Assembly: GCA_019059635.1 (NCBI GenBank)
Contig: JAGVRJ010000008.1
Location: 1,240,001-1,304,000 of the forward strand
From: Proales similis
Lineage: Eukaryota; Rotifera; Eurotatoria; Ploima; Proalidae
Direction: 5' to 3'
Length of the DNA: 64,000 nucleotides
Position 1 is the stretch's first letter. Every line of letters starts with the position of its first letter. The notes beneath the pieces are model-generated. The model searched no databases. It saw only the letters and a list, made by a program, of their open reading frames with translations, and had not been told where the DNA came from. A program made the position numbers and the translations under genes. Below, in pieces: positions 53,906 through 62,941 of this stretch.

Positions 53906-54278
53906 GTGCCATTTAAGAGGATTAGCAAAATTAACAAAAAAAAATTCAATAGAACGCCAAAGCCATAACTCAATGTTTGTATAATTTTCATACATCTCTT
54001 TGCTTTTTTCCTATTTAACGCGCTCAAGTAAGAGACGCATCTGCAGGCTTGTTTGAACCAAGTCCATTCAGCAATCAAGACTCGATTAATTTAACACTAA
54101 ATAGAGTACCGCAGGCATGTATTTATAAAATAATTTTAGCGAGATTTACAACGCATGTTCTATTAAATCGTTAAAAGATGGTAGAGTTGCTTAATCAATA
54201 ATTTTAAAAAGGACATGTGTTTCGGTAAAAAAAGAGTGAACGCTTGAATTACAAGGCAAGCGAGTTGTATTTGAATGG

Positions 54279-54308
54279 TTTAGGGTTTTAAGTTTAGGGG
54301 TTTAGGGT
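54279..54308 (+). repeat. Telomere-like TTAGGG motifs
   Basis: Three TTTAGGG motifs occur in 30 bases, imperfectly spaced (the middle unit is preceded by TTTTAAG). GC-rich sequence follows (54321-54354), then a truncated receptor end. This looks like an interstitial telomere-like scar rather than an array. Confidence 0.6.
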
Positions 54309-54361
54309 GCGAACTAGCAACACCGGCCGGCCCAACGAGCGGGCAGGCGGGCACAATCGGC

Positions 54362-54430
54362 TTCTCAGAGAACCTTGTGCTCCTCTATCTCTTTAATCCC
54401 AATTTTCGCAAGCATTTTCTCAACAAATAG
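54362..54430 (+). pseudogene. Receptor C-terminal stub
   Basis: This 69-base piece reads FSENLVLLYLFNPNFRKHFL and ends NK before TAG at 54428, the very end of a subfamily A receptor. It is fused directly to GC-rich filler upstream, so TM1-6 are missing. Confidence 0.8.
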
Positions 54431-54467
54431 GCTCCAATGCATCAAAAAAGAAGAAAAATCAATTATA

Positions 54468-54614
54468 AACAGTTGGTAGCAGCGAAATGTCGATTTAAAA
54501 GACGTTTTCCAACTACAAGAGCCTTTCGAGTTGGCAAGCTTAGCGAACGAGCTCGTCAAGCTCATTGAGAGGTCGTAGTCTTGGGAAGTCATTCATTCGC
54601 TGCTACCAACTGTT
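54468..54614. mobile_element. Short element with terminal inverted repeats (MITE-like)
   Basis: The left end AACAGTTGGTAGCAGCGAA (54468-54486) is the exact reverse complement of 54596-54614. The match extends a few more bases if one base gap is allowed (GAAATG against CATTC). The unit is about 147 bases and has no coding capacity. I see no clear target-site duplication. Alternatives are an RNA hairpin gene or a chance palindrome; 19 perfect bases make chance unlikely. Confidence 0.65.
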
Positions 54615-55326
54615 ACTCGTCAAGAGTCAAAAAAAAAACATCAAACAATTTTTCGCGTTTCCTGGACGTTTAAGTAATAAAAGATTGAAAACTTTGGACG
54701 ATTTTATCAACACTCGGTAAAACATATTCGACAAGGCGAGTAAAGTGGTCAGGAAAAACGTGTTCGCATGCATGCCATGGCATGCAGAGGATGCAGAGAG
54801 AACCAGCTCCTTGGGCTAAACTTTGCGGAAACTTTTGAACCGATCAGTGTTCAGAAGCTTTTCTCTATGCGTTCCAATCCATTTTCCTAAAATTACATTT
54901 CACCATCTTCGACTAGCATTCATGAACCGTTTTGTTCACCATCTTCGATTAAATTGATTAAATTTATTTAATCGCCATTTTAATCTCATACGGATTGATT
55001 CAAAGACCATTGTTGATATTATTTGAAAAGCAGCCACACGGAATGATTGAGATGTTTGATTGGCTTCAGAGCGGCATCTTGAAAATCAATTGTCTAAGAT
55101 TGAAGCATTAGCTCTTTCATTTTATCCAAGACATTGCCCGCCAGAGAATTCTTTCATTCAAGACTTCCCAATGGGCTTTATACAATAAAACCGAACTCTT
55201 AGTTTCTGAATAAGATAAAGCTGAATAAAATGTAAAATGTAGCAAGATCCGATCGCGTTTCAATCTCAATACAGGCAATTATTGCGGCTTTGATTTTATT
55301 TCATTTCATTCTAAAAGGAAAGAGAA
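54615..55326. other. Spacer before copy 8
   Basis: It contains an 18-base perfect palindrome centred on CCATGG at 54769-54786. A short stretch near 54725-54745 resembles the minus-strand end of subfamily B. Otherwise AT-rich with no gene. Confidence 0.4.
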
Positions 55327-57849
55327 ATGATGGCAAAAGCGAAATTTAAAAAATGGAAAATGATTGCGGCCTTTCTCTGGCTATGGCTACCGAATTTGCT
55401 GACGGTTTCTTCGTTTCGTCAACCGTGCCCGATTATCGTTTATCCGGCTGAACAATCATCGTGTAATGTGGATATAATCTGTTACTATCGGTCCTCGGAA
55501 AATTTTGACGGATTTCAAATTGCACCTTCAAGCCAAAACAGTCAGGAATGCCTTCTTCAAGATTTTATATTCATACAAATCAAATTCATTGTCGGATTCG
55601 AATCGACTGCGAGCCGGTTAGTCAAGATTGATCGTTGGCAAGATAGCTTGCCTCTTCAACAGTCAACCGCTGATTTGTATTTTACTTTGGAATTCTACGC
55701 CATCAAAGGCATTTCAAGCAGCTTGGCAATCTCATCTTTCCTTCCAGCTACTGGAAAAAGTGAAGACAGCTTGGATCTTAATTTCCATTACACAAACGTT
55801 CAACTCACGGACGAATCGGGCAAGCCTGTTTTGTGCAGTCCAAAGGGTGAAGCGGTGTTGTCCAATACTTCAATTGGGTTTAATAAAATAAATTTCAGGT
55901 ACGGAAATGTGTACCACGAGAACACCTGTGACCAAATATTCAAAAATGCTCGCATTAACTTCCTGCAATTCAATGATTTGATCGATTCCCTTATCCGGAG
56001 AAATAGGCTGACATTTGTCGAGAGCGAGCCAAGAGAACTACTCAGCAGCCGCATTGAAAGAATTCATTTTACAGGATATGGAATGCAAATCGATAAGCGA
56101 TTGATATCTTACTCAATTTTCTCTCAAACAGTAAGTCTGAAAGTTAGTGGATCAATGAAGAGTATAATGGGCGATTTCTTGATCGGCTCCGAGCTGAATG
56201 AGATTGAAATGGACTTGTCGCGACTGCGTCATTTCTTGCACAATCAGTTTTCATGGGTTGAATATGCAAACAATCGTTCCAGCTCTTGGCCTTTAGAAAT
56301 AAAATTATCTCAGCCTAAAGGAAAGCCAAGCGGGACTCTTGATAATCGATTTTATTTTAGTCGGATTGCAGAAATCTACGAGACAGTTGAGCAGCTTGAC
56401 GGAAAAGATGATATCCTATTGTTTGATGCCGACTTTTGCGTCTACTATCGCCTCATAGACAAGAAGCTCAATTTGAAGCTGACAGGACTGGCATTTGAAG
56501 AGTTTGCCTCAAAAAGGTGCACATGCATCCAGTTCTGGATGTCGAAAACGTTCATGTCAGAGCCAAGTGATTTTAATGTTTATCAAGGATTCGAGGAGTG
56601 TGAAAGACAAAAAGAGAACATGACGCGAGTGTGCGATTTTGAGCAAATGGCATCTCGGTGTTCGATTTCACCGGTCGACGATTCTTTTGAAGCCAGAGAG
56701 GCCGCCTACCTGGGCATTTTTCGTTTAAACTATGCGCAATATGTGATTGGCACTCTGGTCGGCTCGGTGGCCAGTCTAGGCGCAGTCCTCATCAACTGCC
56801 TCGTAGTATTCACTTTTCGAGGCACTCGTCAGTCAGCTGAGTACCGCAAGAACAAGCGAACTGACAAGAACCGCCGCATGTGGGACTACGTCTACATCAA
56901 CACTTTCTTCGTTCTTTTGCAAGCAGTGATCTACGCACTTGGACCATTGACCGCCTGCGTTCAATACGACGGCGTCTACTGCACTCCGCTTTACTTCACC
57001 CGCTTCATGCAGGTGTTCTACTTGTTCGTCGAGAGCTACTTGGGCAACGCGTTCAAGCTGATGGGCAATGTGACCAACACAGCGTTTGTACTCTATCGCT
57101 TTGCTGTGAACCGGGACTGCTGGCCAAGACTGCGAAGTACTAAACCATTCAGATTGGTCGCCTTCTCCTTTTTCTTTGCTCTCTTGATCAGCAGCATCCG
57201 ACTTTTTGTTAACGAACGGTTCGATATCGAGTCTCTTGGCACAGAAATATTCGAATATAGTGCACATAAGCAGAAATCTAGCTTGCGACTGGCACTCAGT
57301 CTGAAAGTAGTTGATCTGGCGAATGTACTTCTGGGCAACGTGGTCTTCACGCTGGTCAATTTCATCGTTGATTTGCGTCTTCTCTTGTTTCTGCGCAGCC
57401 ATGACAAGGCCAATCGAAAGGAGGAAGTTGAATCTCGTATAACCAAGATGATTGTTCTCAATGGGCTGTGTTCTCTGTTGTTCCGCTCGCCGGAGATTGC
57501 CATATCCATCATGTTTCTTTTGTTCACGTTCAACTACAGCATTTTCCCCGCATGCGTCCTGGTTGAAGAGCCCACTTACTCTGCTTGTTTCAGTCTATTT
57601 AAAATCAGCAAATTCTTTTTCTCGTTGACATTCTACGAGAATTTCGTTCTTCTCTACTTGTTCAATCAAACTTTCAAGAAACAGCTTGACTCCATTCTGG
57701 CTTCATTTAAAAAAAAAAAGTTCAATCATGATTCGATTGGAGCGCTTGAGCTGTTAACTTGGCCTTTAAGCCTCCTAGACTTCTATTCTTGGATTATTCA
57801 GTTTTGCCCTCGTAATATAGAGTCTCTCTATCTCCCTTTCGTCTTATAG
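55327..57849 (+). CDS. Intronless 7TM receptor, subfamily B, copy 8
   Basis: The long frame gives 840 residues from ATG 55327 (MMAKAKFKKWKMIAAFLWLW, signal peptide or anchor). The ectodomain includes YHENTCDQIFKNARINFL, SRLRHFLHNQFSWVEYANNR, CTCIQFWMSKTF and EQMASRCS. TM1 is LGAVLINCLVVFTFRGTR, and loop 1 is SAEYRKNKRTDKNRRMWDY. TM2 ends PLTACVQYDGVYC, TM3 reads GNAFKLMGNVTNTAFVLYRF, TM6 NGLCSLLFRSPEIAIS, and TM7 ENFVLLYLFNQTFKKQL. After an A11 run near 57709-57719 there are about 45 residues without a counterpart in other copies. A one-base change in this run may have altered the C-terminus. It is the most divergent intact copy. Confidence 0.83.
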   Translation: MMAKAKFKKWKMIAAFLWLWLPNLLTVSSFRQPCPIIVYPAEQSSCNVDIICYYRSSENFDGFQIAPSSQNSQECLLQDFIFIQIKFIVGFESTASRLVKIDRWQDSLPLQQSTADLYFTLEFYAIKGISSSLAISSFLPATGKSEDSLDLNFHYTNVQLTDESGKPVLCSPKGEAVLSNTSIGFNKINFRYGNVYHENTCDQIFKNARINFLQFNDLIDSLIRRNRLTFVESEPRELLSSRIERIHFTGYGMQIDKRLISYSIFSQTVSLKVSGSMKSIMGDFLIGSELNEIEMDLSRLRHFLHNQFSWVEYANNRSSSWPLEIKLSQPKGKPSGTLDNRFYFSRIAEIYETVEQLDGKDDILLFDADFCVYYRLIDKKLNLKLTGLAFEEFASKRCTCIQFWMSKTFMSEPSDFNVYQGFEECERQKENMTRVCDFEQMASRCSISPVDDSFEAREAAYLGIFRLNYAQYVIGTLVGSVASLGAVLINCLVVFTFRGTRQSAEYRKNKRTDKNRRMWDYVYINTFFVLLQAVIYALGPLTACVQYDGVYCTPLYFTRFMQVFYLFVESYLGNAFKLMGNVTNTAFVLYRFAVNRDCWPRLRSTKPFRLVAFSFFFALLISSIRLFVNERFDIESLGTEIFEYSAHKQKSSLRLALSLKVVDLANVLLGNVVFTLVNFIVDLRLLLFLRSHDKANRKEEVESRITKMIVLNGLCSLLFRSPEIAISIMFLLFTFNYSIFPACVLVEEPTYSACFSLFKISKFFFSLTFYENFVLLYLFNQTFKKQLDSILASFKKKKFNHDSIGALELLTWPLSLLDFYSWIIQFCPRNIESLYLPFVL

Positions 57850-58084
57850 ATAAATATTGATGAGAATTTGTTGTAGCTTCAACATTAAAGATAACCTGTT
57901 GAAATTCTATGCCCTGTCAGTCAACCGATAACTTTTATCTGGGGCTTGAAATATCCAGGCCGAAACAAGCCGAAAGAATAAAGCGATTCTTTATTTCTGC
58001 CAGCTATCTAATTTAAGATCAGAGTTGTTTCGTTTCGCATCTTTTTAAGTTCAATACAAAGCAATTGAAAATATATGCGAATAG

Positions 58085-58402
58085 TTTCATTCGTGAAAAA
58101 GAGGAGGACAACGTTCTCCATGAAGCGTAGAAAAGTCGCGTCTCCTTCACACAATCAGCTTACTTGGGGAACAGTTTGCGGGCTTCGATGACAGCTTACT
58201 CGAACTTGTTCACCAAAAGAAAAATTCTTTCATTTTTATGCTTTCCTATATGTAAATTAAAAGAGCAGTTTTCTTGGACGGAAGCGTCACGATTCAAAAC
58301 CTTGAAATCAAATATCGCCAATAAAAAAATTAAAAAAGTCAGATCCCCAAATGTTGGCACTTCTAATAGCTTAATGGCTCGTTTGGCAATTCTTATGCTC
58401 AC
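58085..58402 (-). pseudogene. Decayed subfamily A receptor
   Basis: Reading the minus strand, 58402-58196 encodes VPTFGDLTFLIFLLAIFDFK then VLNRDASVQENCS, a match to the copy 7 ectodomain (IFDFRILNRDGTPQENC). About 60 bases beyond it, 58140-58085 encodes FMENVVLLFFTNET, a TM7 end. Both pieces are in the correct order on one strand, so a large internal deletion removed almost the whole gene. Confidence 0.65.
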
Positions 58403-58509
58403 TCATGAAATTATATGATAAATGGTGTTAGAAAATATTTGTTTTTTTTAAGTTAAATAAGTTTTATTTGAAAATGGATTGATTCAATTAACTTTGGAAA
58501 ACTGGTCTA

Positions 58510-60789
58510 TTACACAAACAACTTGATTCTAAACGAGGATTCAAAATATCTGCGAAATGTGTGATTGAAGAAATAGAGAAGTACGAGGTTCTCCAAGTAG
58601 CTGATTGTGAGCAAGAAATGCGAAATCGAAAACAGAATTGGACAAAGGGAGTGGTAGTGCGAATTAGCAATGATGCAGACTGGAATCGTTTGGCGGTCAA
58701 ATGTGAATATAATGAGCAAAATGGCCGAGGCCATTTCGGGCAAGCGAAAGCAAAAAGAGAATAGGCCATTGAGAATGACCATTTTGGTGATGCGCTTCTC
58801 CGCCTCTTCTTTGGGTCTTTGAGTACTCAGAGATCGGAGAAGCGACAACAAGCACAAGTCGATAAACATGTTGAGCAACGTGAACAGAATGGTCACCAGA
58901 AACGTGTTGAGTAAATAAAGACTTTTTAGGATCAAATTCGCTTTTAAAACGGGAAATTCAATTTCAATTAAATATGAAAGTGGATTTTTTGATAATTTTT
59001 GCAAAGGAAATTTCTCGTTCGCAAACAAAGTGATTACGCTAACCGACAGAGATAGAATGCAAAGACAAGCTAATGGAATTTTTGGTCTGAGTTGACGAAA
59101 CCGAGCCAGCTTGTCTGTGTTGAGACCGAACCGATAGAGTACAGACAGGGTGTTGCTCATGTTTGCTGCCAGCCTGAACGTGTTGCCAAGGAAAGTCTCT
59201 ACAAACAAGTAGAAAGGACGAAAGAGGCTGCTTGAAATGAAGGCCGAGCAGTAAACTCCATTCGGTTCGATACAAGACCCCAATGGGGTACATGCCAACA
59301 CGAGGCCGTGGAGGAGGAGGAACCACGAGTTGTAGTATGTGTACTCCCACATGTATCTGCTCTTGTCTGTCAACTTGTTGCGACGATATTCAGGCGATCT
59401 CTTGATCCTGCTGAATGTCCTTATCACGAGATAGTTGGCGATTATACCCAGTAGACTGGTGGCTGGCACCAGCCACACATCAGCCAGGTACTTGAAGTAT
59501 TCTAGGTCGAGAATGACGTCATAGATGGTGCGATAGTTCAGTGGCTCAATTGTTTCTATTGAGCATCTTCGGCTCATGTTGTTGAAATCACATTGCCCGC
59601 TTAATTGGTCTGCATTGGTACAAGTAACTGTTTTGCCTCGAATTTGCAGGTGATATTTAGTGACAATCCAGAATAAAAGACAAGAACAGCTTTCATTGGC
59701 GCGTGACTCAATCAGCTTGCCAAAAAACAAGACATTCAGCGAATATTGCTCGATCTGGTTGAATATGCAGAATGAAGAATCGTCCAAGGCATCTACATCT
59801 TTAGTCTCGATCCAAGCTATGTAACCTTTCTGGTCTTCGCCCTCGAAATTCGAGCGAACTTTTTCAGCTTCCTCGATTTCTACTATAAAAGGCCTATTCG
59901 TCCCGCGACTGTTCACTTCGTTCAGCCAATTTGGATTGTTGTGGAAGAATCTTCTCAATCGTGATACGGCTAGAACAATTACTTCTATCACGCTCTCTCT
60001 AAGAGTTACTGCTTCGAACGAGTCGATCATGCCGCCAAGGAATACTATTTTGGTTTTTTCAAACACAGCAATAGGAAAGACCACCGAATCAAATTTCAGC
60101 CCGTAGCCATTTAGGCGAAGTCGATTGACAGTGCAATTGAGAGCTCTTTTGGTTGATTCGAACCCTAGCATGTTATATTTGACCGTTGAAGCGGCAAGTT
60201 CGAGTACATGTAAAAATGAAATGAAAGCTGAGTTAAATATCAAAGGACAAGTATTCAAGTGATATCGAGTGCCTCTAAAAAGGGCTACATAAATAGGATG
60301 CTGATTGCTGAATGGACTTGTGTCTAGTTGACCTACTGACGACTCCCTCACTTCAGTGCCGTTGTTGTACAAGAGCCTAAAATCAAACAAGTTGGCTAGG
60401 AAGGATATTTTTGTTTGCGCTGAGAAGCTGGGTATTTTCAAGTCAACTGACAGTCCTCTTCCGCCTAAGAGATAGACGTATAGTTCTTTTAGATGAGGGA
60501 CTGGAGCAAGTATGGGAAAAATAAGCTGATTCAGATCGACGAGGCTCTCACCGCTCTTTTCGTTCGAGCTAATTCGTTCATAGTTGACAAACACTAAATC
60601 TAATTGGCATACCTGAACCGTCTCATTGAATATTTTGAATCGATCTTGATCAATATTCGCATGGCCCATGCTCGGTATTTCAATTGTGCATTCGAAAATC
60701 ACGCCAGAATTATAATTGTCGGCCTTGAGTTGGCAGTTTTGCCAAACGCAAGCCAGCGTAAAAGAAATTAAAAATGCGTGTGAGGACAT
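58510..60789 (-). CDS. Intronless 7TM receptor, subfamily A, copy 9
   Basis: The ATG at 60789 begins MSSHAFLISFTLACVWQNCQ; the frame extends further upstream without an ATG. The protein has 759 residues. The ectodomain has GLSVDLKIPSFSAQ, TKRALNCTVNRLRLNGY and SRLRRFFHNNPNWLNEVNSR. The stalk reads ESCSCLLFWIV and FNNMSRRCS. The core has GIIANYLVI, RSPEYRRNKLTDKSRYMWEY, ANMSNTLSVLYRFGLN, NGLFSFCFRLPEMASA and YLENLVLLYFFNHTFRRYF. It is closest to copies 1, 3 and 6. Confidence 0.85.
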   Translation of the reverse strand: MSSHAFLISFTLACVWQNCQLKADNYNSGVIFECTIEIPSMGHANIDQDRFKIFNETVQVCQLDLVFVNYERISSNEKSGESLVDLNQLIFPILAPVPHLKELYVYLLGGRGLSVDLKIPSFSAQTKISFLANLFDFRLLYNNGTEVRESSVGQLDTSPFSNQHPIYVALFRGTRYHLNTCPLIFNSAFISFLHVLELAASTVKYNMLGFESTKRALNCTVNRLRLNGYGLKFDSVVFPIAVFEKTKIVFLGGMIDSFEAVTLRESVIEVIVLAVSRLRRFFHNNPNWLNEVNSRGTNRPFIVEIEEAEKVRSNFEGEDQKGYIAWIETKDVDALDDSSFCIFNQIEQYSLNVLFFGKLIESRANESCSCLLFWIVTKYHLQIRGKTVTCTNADQLSGQCDFNNMSRRCSIETIEPLNYRTIYDVILDLEYFKYLADVWLVPATSLLGIIANYLVIRTFSRIKRSPEYRRNKLTDKSRYMWEYTYYNSWFLLLHGLVLACTPLGSCIEPNGVYCSAFISSSLFRPFYLFVETFLGNTFRLAANMSNTLSVLYRFGLNTDKLARFRQLRPKIPLACLCILSLSVSVITLFANEKFPLQKLSKNPLSYLIEIEFPVLKANLILKSLYLLNTFLVTILFTLLNMFIDLCLLSLLRSLSTQRPKEEAEKRITKMVILNGLFSFCFRLPEMASAILLIIFTFDRQTIPVCIIANSHYHSLCPILFSISHFLLTISYLENLVLLYFFNHTFRRYFESSFRIKLFV

Positions 60790-61239
60790 GTTTTGCTTTT
60801 TGCAGTTTTTTTCAACCAAGAGGCCAGTTTATATAAAAGAGAAAAGGACCAAATCGATTTAAATTGCAGCGATTTGAAAAGAAATACAGCCAGACATAAT
60901 CCAAATATTGCGTTTCAATAAAATAAAGTGAATCGAAACCCCCGGAGCAATCGGTAATCTTAGCAACGTTTTTCTTTCTTAATCGTTGTGATGGCACTAT
61001 TTAATTAATTTCGATCAGTCTCGGATAGCAGTCGCGGTTAGTGTAAGCGAGAATGTATAGGAATATTGAAATTCAGTGCCTTGTCGCGCATACCAATGTT
61101 GTTCGCAAGGTTTGGTGATCGATTAGATAATCTAACTCCCCAACACATGAGGGTGCGTCTATAGCTTCGGTTTGGAAATTTTCGGGTAAGCATTCATTTC
61201 TGAAGAGGCAATCTGATATAAAGGGCAAACAAGTCAGAA
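60790..61239. other. Spacer upstream of copy 9
   Basis: AT-rich with no gene or recognisable receptor fragment. It presumably holds the promoter of copy 9. Confidence 0.4.
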
Positions 61240-61459
61240 AATTTGACGAGACATGGTGATCGGATGTCTCTGTCTCTCTACACTGGTGCTATAATAAAGA
61301 AAGAAAGTTCGATTCAAGACAACTGACCTGAATATAAAATTATTTTCTTGAGCTCGATGTTGTCCTTGACAGTCTTTTCCCTTGACCAGAATGATGCGAA
61401 TACTATTTATATGTACTTGATCGAAACTTACTCCATCCAAATAGTCCGTAGAGTTTTGA

Positions 61460-62662
61460 TCACATACGCACAAAAATTTTGAAAAGACCAAGTCCAAATA
61501 AAGCAAATAGAGCAGCACCAAGTTCTCTGTAGCAGAAAGTTAGAAAAAGAAAAGAACATTGAATTATACAAGAAATATTGACGGCCTTAACATAGGTCAG
61601 AAGCCAGAACAAAAGACAGGAACAGCCCTGGGCCGCCCGTGCCTCAATCAGTTTTCCATCCAACTCGACATTAAACGAGTGCTGCTCAATCTGATAAAAT
61701 ATGCAGAATGAATAATCGTCAAAGGCATCTGCTCCATTATGCTCTATCCATTTGAAGTTGTTTGCTCCACCAGGAACCGGATGACTTTCTTCATTTTCCT
61801 CTGGTTCCTGAAGTTCTATTCTTAATACGGTCTTGGTTGCTCGCTGATTCACACGGTTCAACCAGTGCGGATTGTTGTGAAAGAATCTTCTCAAACTTGA
61901 TATCGCTAACACTATCTGAGTGAGCATGCTGAATTCTAAAATGTTTTTTTCGAATGAATATGTCATTCCGGTCAGAGATACCGCTTGGGTTTCACCAAAC
62001 GCAGCAAGAGGGAAAATTCTCGAATCGAATCTTAAACAATAGCCAGATAATTTAAGACTTCGTATCGAACTATTGAGGTTTCGGGTTGTTGGTTCGAACG
62101 TGAGTATGTTGAACTTGACCGTCGAATCGAACAGGTCATACAGCGATATTTGAGTTAAGAAGGCCCGGTTGAATATCAGTAGGCATGTGTTTATTCGATA
62201 TTGCATTCCTCCCGAAAGCGCAACTACGAGCGGACGCTCATTATTTAATGGACTCGGGTTCGGGCGGCGAGTAGAAAAGTTTCTCACTTCACTGCCATTA
62301 TTGTAAAAGAGTCCGAAAAAAGAATACAGAATGGTTAATGAGATGGCATTTGATGTGTTGAAGTTTGGAATTTTGAAATCAACCGACAATCCCTTTGCTT
62401 CAATAACAGTTATCTCCACATCAGCAAAAGCGGTGACTGGAGCAAGCAAGGGATAGATTATTTGATTTAAACCGGCTAGGCTCTCTTCTCCTGCATCATT
62501 TGGGTGTATAGTTTGGTAAGCGAATTCCATTACCATCGACTGGCAGTCATGAACTGTCTTGTTTATTACGCTCAAAGTGTATTCACTTGGGCGATTATTT
62601 CCCATGATCATAATTTGAATGTTACAATCAGGCTCACTTGAATTAGATTCGGTGGCCTTCAC
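61460..62662 (-). pseudogene. Subfamily A ectodomain fused to a shifted TM7 end
   Basis: The 400-codon open frame covers nearly the whole ectodomain: CNIQIMIMGN, GLSVDFKIPNFNTSNA, TTRNLNSSIRSLKLSGY, SLRRFFHNNPHWLNRVNQR and GCSCLLFWLL. After CIIQ it jumps to sequence derived from the end of TM7 read in the wrong frame (LTFCYRELGAALFAL; the adjacent frame gives ENxVLLYLLYLDLVFSKF). TM1 to TM6 are deleted. No ATG or signal peptide is present; the frame opens with GTG. The clean ectodomain suggests recent loss. It is unlikely to be secreted without a signal sequence. Confidence 0.75.
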
Positions 62663-62941
62663 TGTTCTGCTTTGATTCAGATGCTTTGATCAAATACAAC
62701 TCGCTGCGTTTAATTCAAGTGCTTTCCTTCTGGTTTGCTGAAATAACTGCCCCTTGAAATAAATGGATTATCGCCGAGCGTTTGAGGTCTTATAAAAAAA
62801 AGCCAGTCTTGGGAATCAATAATATAAATTAATAATACGAAATGAACTGAAAAAGAATGATAATAAATTGCCAAGATTAATTTTTACTTGCTTTATTTAA
62901 ACATCAAAATGAAGTGAACAGCTATCTAAACAAGAAAGAAG

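Noticed and set aside
54769-54786. 18-base perfect palindrome as an operator or recombination site
   Set aside because: It is a single occurrence built of NcoI- and SphI-like hexamers in a eukaryotic spacer, with nothing to link it to a function.
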